Assembly: GCA_041500225.1 (NCBI GenBank)
Contig: JBGQLV010000004.1
Location: forward strand, 1 to 64,000
Direction: 5' to 3'
Source of the DNA: 0-14-3-00-41-53 sp041500225
GTDB lineage: Bacteria > Nitrospirota > Thermodesulfovibrionia > Thermodesulfovibrionales > SM23-35
Length of the DNA stretch: 64,000 nt
This document shows positions 44,382-51,642 of the stretch, piece after piece. A program made the translations under genes and the position numbers. The notes under the pieces are model-generated. The model made no database searches and was not told the DNA's origin. It saw only the letters and a program-made list of their open reading frames with translations. The first letter of the stretch is position 1. Each line of letters opens with the position of its first letter.

Positions 44382-45164
44382 ATGAATGAAGAATATACCG
44401 AAAAACACCAGAGACTCTCTTTAGAGGATAGATTCAAATTCTCATGCCATAAAGGGCTTCCCTGTTTTAACACCTGCTGTAATGATATAAATATCTTTCT
44501 TACACCTTACGATGTCCTGAGGATGAGAAGGTCGATTGAAATATCTTCTGGTGAGTTCTTAAAGAGATATACCGTCGCACTATTAGGAGATGAAGGGTTA
44601 CCTTTGGTGGTGCTTAAGATGCTGGAGGATGAAAATAAAAGCTGCCCTTTTGTCTTGTCAGATGGGTGCGGGATATACCAGGACAGGCCATGGTCATGCA
44701 GGATGTATCCCATATTCCCGGCTTCCTCGAAGGAAGAAGAGTTTTGGATAGAGGAAAAGCCCTCATGCCTTGGATCTAAAGAGGAAAAACAATGGACAAT
44801 AGAAGAGTGGAAGAAGGCTCAGGGGATTGATATCTATGATAAAATGAATGAATCTTATAAGGTGATCACCTTTCATGATTATTTCCAGAAGGGGAATAAG
44901 CTTGATTCAGGAAAAGCGAAGATGCTTTATAAGGCCTGTTACGACATGGATGAGTTCAAGAGATTCATCTTTGAAACCAGGTTTTTTGATATCTATGATA
45001 TCGAGAAAGAGGGTATCGAAAAGATAAAAGAAGATGAAGAAGAACTCTTAAACTTTGGCTATAGATGGGTAAGATCCAATCTATTTGGGGAAGATACCTT
45101 GAAACTCAAAGACAAGGAAATGGATAAGCTCCTGAAGGCCAAGAAGGAAGAATATTTAACCTAA
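44382..45164 (+). CDS. YkgJ-family cysteine-cluster protein, paralogue 1
   Basis: This 260-aa soluble protein has the cysteine pattern C22-x5-C28-x3-C32-C33 near its start, then C88, C96 and C106 in SCPF, GCGIYQDRP and SCRMYP. This is the CxxxCC plus CPFL/GC-IY-DRP-CR-YP arrangement of the YkgJ (Zn/Fe-chelating, PF03692) family, to which FliB flagellin methylase belongs. Such proteins bind a metal, perhaps an iron-sulfur cluster, and their role in most bacteria is unknown. A second close paralogue sits at 48447 and a truncated one at 57365. The position between aprA and qmoA suggests a job in the sulfate-reduction redox chain, as inference. Confidence 0.8.
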   Translation: MNEEYTEKHQRLSLEDRFKFSCHKGLPCFNTCCNDINIFLTPYDVLRMRRSIEISSGEFLKRYTVALLGDEGLPLVVLKMLEDENKSCPFVLSDGCGIYQDRPWSCRMYPIFPASSKEEEFWIEEKPSCLGSKEEKQWTIEEWKKAQGIDIYDKMNESYKVITFHDYFQKGNKLDSGKAKMLYKACYDMDEFKRFIFETRFFDIYDIEKEGIEKIKEDEEELLNFGYRWVRSNLFGEDTLKLKDKEMDKLLKAKKEEYLT

Positions 45165-45679
45165 AGTAAGCCCCTGCCTTTTAATCCTTTTTTAATATGT
45201 TGCTCAAGCATAAAAAGGGTATTAAGTTCCTCACCTGCGATCTTTTGCAGGTGGATGAGTTTCTCTTTCTGAATACTTCTATGTATTCTCTGGCAGAGAT
45301 AATTAACGCAGATTACCTCACGAGCCCTGAGGAGACATCCATTCTCTCCAAGGAAGTAACAAGAAGTGGTGTCATATGCCTGGCTGGGAAGGGTTCTCCC
45401 TAACAGGAGGTTTATCAATAAGAGCACCTCGTCATAGCTATTCTCCATGCCTGAGCCACAACAACTGCCCTCTTTAATTGCACAATCTCTGCATTCTCTC
45501 ACTATCCCGATGGAGACCATCTCCTTCCATGTCGCCTCAATATTCTGATCCAGATGGAGTAGCCGACTCCGGATCTCATTATCCTGAAGCAAGTCGTAAC
45601 CAAAATTCGCTTGAAGATGATAGGTCAATGCGATTTTGTACTCAATCGAACTCTTGAAGTGCATGACTAAATTTAGCAC
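45161..45679 (-). CDS. Cysteine-rich YkgJ-like protein, divergent, 172 aa
   Basis: Eight cysteines stand in two groups: C63, C66, C73 and C74 (CRDCAIKEGSCC) and C107, C115, C124 and C129 (CYFLGENGCLLRAREVICVNYLC). The spacing recalls the YkgJ metal-binding plan, but the rest of the protein is different and helical and the sequence is not a clear relative of the two neighbours. It is probably a cytoplasmic metal or iron-sulfur protein of unknown function. Its stop overlaps the end of the upstream cysteine-cluster gene by 4 bp in convergent orientation. Confidence 0.65.
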   Translation of the reverse strand: MLNLVMHFKSSIEYKIALTYHLQANFGYDLLQDNEIRSRLLHLDQNIEATWKEMVSIGIVRECRDCAIKEGSCCGSGMENSYDEVLLLINLLLGRTLPSQAYDTTSCYFLGENGCLLRAREVICVNYLCQRIHRSIQKEKLIHLQKIAGEELNTLFMLEQHIKKGLKGRGLL

Positions 45680-45791
45680 ACTTTACCTCAGCTAATAAAT
45701 ATATCTTTTTGCTTGTAATTAATCCCATATGGTTGCCCTCCTTATAAGACCTAAATTAAGCGATTTTTTATGGTAAATGTCCTGTAGTTGC

Positions 45792-45871
45792 CATTGCGAG
45801 CTGCAGGCGAAGCAATCTCTTAAGTGAATCAGATTGCTTCGTCGTCCGTCTTTGGCAGACTCCTCGCAATG
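45792..45871. repeat. Dispersed CATTGCGAG...CTCGCAATG palindromic repeat
   Basis: The 80-bp unit is bounded by CATTGCGAG (45792-45800) and CTCGCAATG (45863-45871). It has an inner inverted pair GAAGCAATCT (45809-45818) and AGATTGCTTC (45831-45840). This unit is a familiar intergenic palindrome in many bacterial genomes. It lies in the 503-bp gap 45680-46182, in which I see no other gene. Confidence 0.8.
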
Positions 45872-46182
45872 ACATTTGAAAAAGAATCGTTCAATTTAGG
45901 TAAGAGTTAGTCCTCTTTAGAGGCAACCAAGATTTTTAGATGAGGCAATGATCCAATTTCGTGTAGATTTTTGATGAGGCAATTCGAAGACTTGAAAAAG
46001 AAGAGCAAGAACACTATAATGTCTTTGTAATACCTATTTCTTTCTCTCAGATGCAGGAAGTTGGTTTATGTGGGAAGAGCACAGCATAGTTGATGGAGGT
46101 ACTCCCTGGGCATAACACAGTTAAAAGTTCTAAAAACATTTAACTGTTAACCTTATCCATTATTCATTAAAGGAGGTCTCTT

Positions 46183-46461
46183 ATGGGTTATACAATGAAT
46201 GATCTGAAAAATAAGATCCTCGAGATGTATCCTGAAATTTCAAGATATGCTATCGATGTCAGTCTTGAGTTCAGTGATCCGAAGAATGCCTATATTGTAC
46301 ATTTCAAGCATGAGAGAGGCAAGGATAAACATGAGCTTACGACACATCTCGAAAAGAAGGATGCCGATGATTGCATGAATAATATCAAATGCGTTTATCT
46401 CGGTGTTCAGGTTGCCCAATTCATAAAGAATTTTGAACTTCAGGAGAAAGAGCTGCAATAA
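46183..46461 (+). CDS. Unknown 92-aa soluble protein in the sulfate locus
   Basis: The ATG follows a strong AAAGGAGGTCTCTT site. The protein is small and mixed alpha/beta in look, with two cysteines (C64 and C70) in DDCMNNIKC. It has no signal peptide or membrane segment. I do not recognise a family. The position between the cysteine-cluster genes and qmoABC suggests an accessory role to sulfate respiration, but this is context only. Confidence 0.7.
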   Translation: MGYTMNDLKNKILEMYPEISRYAIDVSLEFSDPKNAYIVHFKHERGKDKHELTTHLEKKDADDCMNNIKCVYLGVQVAQFIKNFELQEKELQ

Positions 46462-47092
46462 TAAAGTAGGCGTGCTTTAAAGCACCCTTATCTCATTATA
46501 TTCATGAATAACTAATAACTCATGAGATTTAGCAGAGCTGCCTACAGTCGTAGTAACCATCTTTGATAACACATTTAAGCTTATTTAATCCAGAGAGAGT
46601 CATTAAGATCTTTATAGGAAAAAAGAAAATTTTTGGAAGCTCAGAATTTTCAATAAAACCAATAATGCCCCTTATAGCCAATTTCGTGTATCTTTTTCCC
46701 AGTTAACGAAATTTTGATTCATGGAAATCTTATAAGATAAATACCTACAAGCAAAGTATCAAAATCCTACAAAAAAATCAGAATTTTACCGATATTTTTT
46801 AATCATTCTCTGTTGTATAATACAATAAAACATTTAAAGGAGGTTAAGAAATAGTAAGGGAGGTGAGAAGAAAGATTACTTCGGTTTTAGTTTGTACTTT
46901 TAAAAAATTTTAACATAATGAAGAAGACTCTCGATGAAATTGAAATATTTTTACATCCTTAAGGTGGAATTTTCAGACGATGCAATCACTGAAAGAGAGA
47001 TAGCGTATTTTTGAAAATAAGATTCTCTTTTATGACTTCCCGGTGAAAAAGGTTGTCAATCTTAAAAATGAACGGGCAAAGACTTTTAGCCC
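46462..47092. other. Gene-free stretch of 631 bp
   Basis: I find no convincing coding region. It holds a perfect TATAAT (46816-46821) followed by an AAAGGAGG ribosome-like site at about 46837 and a second GGGAGGTGAGAAG at about 46858. Only a 14-codon frame (46919-46963) follows. The stretch may be the front of a decayed gene or an untranslated RNA. Confidence 0.5.
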
Positions 47093-48121
47093 CTATATCT
47101 TATGAGCATATTTGATGGCTCTGTCCTTATCATGATATGCAATATGAGGCATCCCATCTGTATCTATGGTAAGGGAAGTATACTGTACTGTGGTAGCATC
47201 AGAGTCAACGAGTTCAAAGCTCCAGATACCTTGGATATTCTTTGCTACTTTCAGTCTCCTCCCGGCCGAATAACTTATGTAGATATTGGAATGTGGATCT
47301 ACCCCTATGGAATTAAACTGCCCTACAATATCTGCAGTCTCAACGATTTCGACTTTCCATTCACCTCCAACCTTTTTCGCAAGCCAAAGGTCAGGTTTAG
47401 TTAGTTTTTTATCAATTGTATAACTTATGTAAGGATTCCCCTCTTTATCAAGGGAAAGGGAGGTGAAGTCGCTCACATATCCATTGTCATCTACAACTTC
47501 GATCTTCCAGTTATCACTTTCTTTAATTGCATATTTTAAGAAACCGTTATCACTGTCTATGTAACTGATTTGAATACGACCGCCGGAATCCACCTTGACA
47601 GAAGAAAATCCTCCGACAGCATTCGATTGATTCTGTCCGTCATCTACTATCTCTATTTTCCATTGATCCCTATCCTTAACAGCAAGCTTAAGATAACCTT
47701 TATTAAAATTATAATAGCTGATATAGACCCTTTCCAGACTATCAACAAATATTGAGGTATCAATACTTGCGAATGGCTCGTTATCTACTACATCAATTGT
47801 CCATCTGCTTCCATCAAATACTGCCATTTTTAATTGATTTTTCCCCTGATCCCTGTAGCTGATATAAATTTTTCCTCCTTCACATTTTGCTAATGATAGA
47901 AATTGACCTACATTTCCTTCCTGATCTACCGTTTCTATAATCCAGCCTTTAGGGCCGCTTCTTGCATGTTTTAGATCGCCATTGAGATAATCATAGTAGG
48001 CTATATGAACCTTCTCTTTTGACTCAAGAACAAGGGATACATATTTTCCAACATCCCCTTTCTCCACCGTTTCAATGATCCATTTATCCTTAGATCCTGT
48101 ATCATTCGTTGAGAAATCCAT
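47093..48121 (-). CDS. Seven-repeat beta-propeller-like protein
   Basis: This 342-aa protein consists of seven repeats of about 45-50 residues, each built like W-x-I-E-x-V-D, then S-L/I-x-x-D, then Y-I-S-Y-x-D and L-K-x-A. Repeats begin at residues near 13, 57, 105, 154, 206, 257 and 302. Seven such units are typical of a closed beta-propeller. There is no signal peptide and no cysteine cluster, so unlike most such proteins it appears cytoplasmic. The function is unknown. It sits on the opposite strand within the sulfate locus, ahead of the second cysteine-cluster gene. Confidence 0.7.
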   Translation of the reverse strand: MDFSTNDTGSKDKWIIETVEKGDVGKYVSLVLESKEKVHIAYYDYLNGDLKHARSGPKGWIIETVDQEGNVGQFLSLAKCEGGKIYISYRDQGKNQLKMAVFDGSRWTIDVVDNEPFASIDTSIFVDSLERVYISYYNFNKGYLKLAVKDRDQWKIEIVDDGQNQSNAVGGFSSVKVDSGGRIQISYIDSDNGFLKYAIKESDNWKIEVVDDNGYVSDFTSLSLDKEGNPYISYTIDKKLTKPDLWLAKKVGGEWKVEIVETADIVGQFNSIGVDPHSNIYISYSAGRRLKVAKNIQGIWSFELVDSDATTVQYTSLTIDTDGMPHIAYHDKDRAIKYAHKI

Positions 48122-48446
48122 TGTTTCAACCCCCTATCCTTCTATTTCATCATTTTCGTCTATTCTGATATTATTAACAAATATCTTCGCCCTTTCTATA
48201 GTATTTTACGTCAATTAAAGACATAGACCATTTTATGAAGATTTTCTTAGTGGTCAACATTTAGAGAGAAGGTTTACTTTTTTCTTTTTTCATCTGGCTG
48301 TCTTTGGGAATAGAATCGTATCTGGAAAAGCGTCTTTAAATTGTTATTATGAACATTTAATGTTTATATGTTATATTAGTATAGAAATTTAAGTTGCTGA
48401 TTTTACATTCAATAACTTTAAAGATTAAGACAGAAAGGATTAAACC
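48122..48446. other. Gene-free divergent gap of 325 bp
   Basis: The gap separates the minus-strand propeller gene from the plus-strand cysteine-cluster gene. It is very AT-rich. TATATTAGTATAGA near 48370-48385 could serve as a -10 element for the rightward gene. I see no repeat or RNA. Confidence 0.5.
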
Positions 48447-49256
48447 ATGTTACTGGGTACAAAGTTTGTAGAACCTATTGAGCGCACATTGGATTCTAAA
48501 TTCAAGTTCAGGTGTCATAAAGATATCAGTTGCTTTAATAAATGCTGTAAACTTACAAATATACTCCTTACCCCTTATGACATCCTAAGGATGAAAAAGA
48601 GGCTGGGAATTTCTTCAGGAGAGTTCCTTGAGAAATTCGCTTACACTCACATTGATGAGAAGTCCTCACATCCTTATGCAGTGCTTAAGATGATGGATGA
48701 TAGTGAAAGGAAATGTCTTTTTGTGACACCTGAGGGCTGCAGTATTTATGAAGACCGGCCTACTAACTGTCGATATTATCCTGTCGGTCAAGGGCTCATG
48801 GTAAAGCAATCAGAGAAAGGGCAAGTAAATGAGGGATTCTACTTCTTTATCAGGGAACCGAATTGTCTCGGCTTTCAGGAAGACAAAGAGTGGACCATTG
48901 AGACATGGAGGATTGACCAGGGAGTTGACCTCTATGATGAAATGAACAGAGAGTGGAAGGAGATTCAGTTGAGGAGGGACAATCCGGGTCAACCCAAGCT
49001 CGACGAGAAGAAGCAGTCCCTGATGTATATGGCAAGTTATGATTTAGACAAATTTAGAATATTTGTTTCGGAAAGCAAATTTCTCGATATCCTCGATATT
49101 GATAAGGAAGAAGTCGAGAAGATAAAGGCTGACGAGATTGCGCTGATGAAGTTCGGATTCAAATACTTAAAGTATGTTCTGATGCTTGAGGAAACATTGA
49201 AGGTGAAGGAAGAATATAGAAAGGGAAAGCATCCGCCCGAGGCGGAAGGTTCTTAG
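48447..49256 (+). CDS. YkgJ-family cysteine-cluster protein, paralogue 2
   Basis: This 269-aa protein is a clear relative of the one at 44382: SKFKFRCHKDISCFNKCC aligns with DRFKFSCHKGLPCFNTCC, and LLTPYDILRMKK aligns with FLTPYDVLRMRR. Cysteines are C23, C29, C33 and C34, then C90, C98 and C108 in KCLFVTPEGCSIYEDRPTNCRYYP. It probably binds a metal or iron-sulfur cluster. The C-terminal half has the same ILDIDKEEVEKIKADE type of segment as the paralogue. It is followed 29 bp later by the HSDR_N-like gene. The function is unknown; sulfate-locus context suggests redox or maturation work. Confidence 0.8.
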   Translation: MLLGTKFVEPIERTLDSKFKFRCHKDISCFNKCCKLTNILLTPYDILRMKKRLGISSGEFLEKFAYTHIDEKSSHPYAVLKMMDDSERKCLFVTPEGCSIYEDRPTNCRYYPVGQGLMVKQSEKGQVNEGFYFFIREPNCLGFQEDKEWTIETWRIDQGVDLYDEMNREWKEIQLRRDNPGQPKLDEKKQSLMYMASYDLDKFRIFVSESKFLDILDIDKEEVEKIKADEIALMKFGFKYLKYVLMLEETLKVKEEYRKGKHPPEAEGS

Positions 49257-49285
49257 AGTTAATTTATATTCGACGGAGGCATCAG

Positions 49286-49828
49286 ATGGCTGAGAGATGT
49301 GTAATTGGAACTGAGGAAAGAATTATTGACTTTATAACCGGGCAGCTATTCATTGATACTGATGATGAAAGGATCAGACAGAAGATAGAGCGGCTTCTAA
49401 TTGAAGAGAAAGGTTATTCAAAAAAGGATATTGAAGTTGACAGGGAATTCGAGATTGTTATAGGTGAAGAAATAAACAGATCAAAGGTTGACCTTATTGT
49501 AAGTGTTGAAGAAAAAATTTTCATGATTATAAAATGTGCTCGTGGTTCATTGATCTCGAGGGAGAGGGAGGTTCTGTCTTGTGCAAGGATCCTTGATACT
49601 TATATAATCCCTTTTGCTGTTGTCACCAATGGAGAGGATGCCGAAGTTCTGGACACTATATCTGGTGAAGTAATTAGCTGTGGTTTAGGAGCGATACCCT
49701 CAAAGAATCAAGTATTAGAAGCCCTCGGAAGAATTGAATTCAAGAGACTTCCAGAAAAAAGGATTGAGAAGGAAAAGAGAATCTTTTTAGCATTTGATGC
49801 ATTCAAATGTCCCTCAGAATGTGATTAG
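49286..49828 (+). CDS. Stand-alone HSDR_N-like protein with degenerate nuclease motif
   Basis: This 180-aa protein resembles the N-terminal domain of type I restriction HsdR proteins (EERIIDFITGQLF, KGYSKKDIEVDREFEI, RSKVDLIVSVEEKIFMIIKCARG). In active PD-(D/E)xK nucleases the aspartate of VDLIV is followed by E-C-K. Here this reads I-K-C-A, so the catalytic glutamate and lysine look lost. It has no helicase domain, methylase or specificity partner nearby, so it is not a restriction system. Solo copies occur in anaerobic bacteria without a known role. It may be a DNA- or ligand-binding protein in the sulfate locus. Confidence 0.6.
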   Translation: MAERCVIGTEERIIDFITGQLFIDTDDERIRQKIERLLIEEKGYSKKDIEVDREFEIVIGEEINRSKVDLIVSVEEKIFMIIKCARGSLISREREVLSCARILDTYIIPFAVVTNGEDAEVLDTISGEVISCGLGAIPSKNQVLEALGRIEFKRLPEKRIEKEKRIFLAFDAFKCPSECD

Positions 49829-49923
49829 GGGTGTTTTATTTTAGGCCCTTCTGGTTGTAAGCACTTATTCATCTTCTTCCCGCAATGTGGACAATCGGGT
49901 ATATCTTTACTATTGCTTTCCAT
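49825..49923 (-). CDS. Tiny zinc-ribbon-like protein, 32 aa
   Basis: From ATG at 49923 the frame reads MESNSKDIPDCPHCGKKMNK and ends CLQPEGPKIKHP. CPHCGKK is a typical zinc-knuckle half, with a third cysteine seven residues later. AGAAGG at suitable spacing precedes the ATG. It converges with the HSDR_N-like gene and overlaps it by 4 bp. The size makes this call tentative. Confidence 0.4.
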   Translation of the reverse strand: MESNSKDIPDCPHCGKKMNKCLQPEGPKIKHP

Positions 49924-50054
49924 ATCCGACCTTCTGAGATCGATTTAAAGTGATTTGATACAATTTTTTTTAAAATACATGGAAAGTTTACAATATAAAA
50001 TATATTATTTATAACTCAAAAATCAAGATTCCCTATATAATTTATTTTACTATT

Positions 50055-50187
50055 GAGGTTCTTGCAAAAGTCTCAAATGGGCACCCTCCCCAACCCCTCC
50101 CGTCAAGGGAGGGGCTTATTTATCAACCCTTTCCCCTGGTGGGAGAGGGCAAGGGTGAGGGGGTTGATGGAGTTTTGCAAGAGCCTC
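50055..50187. repeat. Inverted-repeat element with GAGG(T/C)TCTTGCAAAA ends (133 bp)
   Basis: The ends GAGGTTCTTGCAAAA (50055-50069) and TTTTGCAAGAGCCTC (50173-50187) are inverted with one mismatch. Inside are facing C-rich and G-rich blocks (CCCCAACCCCTCCC, GGGAGGGG, GGGTGAGGGGG) like those inserted in purL. A TATT on each side could be a target duplication. It lies in the 557-bp gap before qmoA; the rest of the gap is AT-rich with no other feature I can name. Confidence 0.7.
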
Positions 50188-50385
50188 TATTAATATATTT
50201 TATTAATATATTTTATGGCTCTATTTTTTATTGACAAAAACATATGTTTTGTATTTAACTAATACGCCTGAATATCTTCACAGAATATAAATGAACGTGC
50301 AATTAAATTATGCTATAACGTCATTTGGGATGTTCGAAATTTTTTTATATGCCTTGAGCATATAACCATTATATGGAGGGATACT

Positions 50386-51639
50386 ATGGCAGCGGAGAAA
50401 ACAAAAAGTATATTAGTTGTAGGCGGTGGAATCAGTGGAATAACCGCCGCAGTGGAGGCAGCCGAGGTAGGGTATGAAGTCACCCTTATCGAGAAGAATC
50501 CATACCTTGGTGGAAGGGTAACCCAGCTCAACAAATACTTCCCAAAGTTATGCCCACCAAATTGCGGGCTTGAGATTAATTTCAGAAGGATTAAAAATAA
50601 TCCGAGAGTAAAAATTTACACCTTAGCAGAGGTAGAAAAGATCTCTGGCTCCGAGGGTGACTTTGATGTAACGGTAAAACTGAATCCCCGCTATGTAAAC
50701 GAAAATTGTACAGCCTGTAAAGCCTGCGTCGAGGTATGCCCGGTTGAGAGGCCAAACGATTTCAATTTCGGTATGGATAAAACAAAAGCCATTTATCTTC
50801 CTCAAGACTTTGCCTTTCCATTGAGATATGTTATTGACGATAAGTACTGCAAGAAAGCAGAATGTGCTAAGTGTGTAGAGGCTTGCACATATAAGGCTAT
50901 TGACCTCAATATGAAGGCTCAGAGCCTTTCATTAAAGGTAGGCTCTATTGTTTGGGCTACGGGTTGGAACCCTTATGATGCCACGAAAATTGATAATCTT
51001 GGATTTGGGAAGTATCAAAACGTCATAACAAATATGATGATGGAGAGGCTTGCCTCTCAAAATGGCCCTACTAAAGGTAAAATCCTTCGTCCCTCTGATG
51101 GAAAAGAGCCCTCAAGGATAGTCTTTGTCCAGTGTGCCGGCTCCAGAGATGAAAATCACCTTTCATACTGCTCCTATGTGTGCTGCCTTGCCTCTATGAA
51201 ACAGGCTACCTACATACGGGAGCAATATCCTGAGGCAGAGATATTCGTATTTTATATAGATATTCGTACACCAGCAAGGGCTGAAAGGGTCTACCTCAGG
51301 GCACAGAAGGATGAAAAGATAAAGTTTATTAAAGGTAAGGTTGCCAAGATAGAGGAAGATCCTGCCACAAAGGACCTTACAGTTACCGCAGAGGATACCC
51401 TAACATTACAGAAGATTCATGAGAAGGTTAATCTTGTTGTCCTTGCCACTGGTATGGCTCCCACCACTCAACAATGGAAAGTTCCTGCAAACATATCCTA
51501 TGATTCAGACGGTTTTATTTTATCTAATGCTGGTATGTATGCTGCTGGTTGTGCCTTAAAGCCTATAGATGTCTACTCATCTGTCCAGACTGCTACAGCG
51601 GCAGCCCTTAAGACTATTCAATCTTTGGTGAGGAGGTAA
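50386..51639 (+). CDS. qmoA: Quinone-interacting oxidoreductase subunit QmoA (HdrA-like)
   Basis: This 417-aa flavoprotein starts SILVVGGGISGITAAVEAAE, an FAD-binding fold of the HdrA family. It has cysteine groups CTACKACVEVCPVERP (about residues 106-121) and KAECAKCVEACTYKAID (about 158-174). It belongs to the membrane-linked QmoABC complex that delivers electrons from menaquinol, perhaps with electron confurcation, to AprBA. The ribosome site TATGGAGGGATACT is good. The stop is 3 bp before qmoB. Length is the usual 400-420 residues. Confidence 0.95.
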   Translation: MAAEKTKSILVVGGGISGITAAVEAAEVGYEVTLIEKNPYLGGRVTQLNKYFPKLCPPNCGLEINFRRIKNNPRVKIYTLAEVEKISGSEGDFDVTVKLNPRYVNENCTACKACVEVCPVERPNDFNFGMDKTKAIYLPQDFAFPLRYVIDDKYCKKAECAKCVEACTYKAIDLNMKAQSLSLKVGSIVWATGWNPYDATKIDNLGFGKYQNVITNMMMERLASQNGPTKGKILRPSDGKEPSRIVFVQCAGSRDENHLSYCSYVCCLASMKQATYIREQYPEAEIFVFYIDIRTPARAERVYLRAQKDEKIKFIKGKVAKIEEDPATKDLTVTAEDTLTLQKIHEKVNLVVLATGMAPTTQQWKVPANISYDSDGFILSNAGMYAAGCALKPIDVYSSVQTATAAALKTIQSLVRR

Positions 51640-51642
51640 ATC

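Noticed and set aside
49286..49828. Type I restriction system
   Set aside because: Only an HSDR_N-like domain is present. There is no helicase, methylase or specificity subunit, and the catalytic motif is degenerate.
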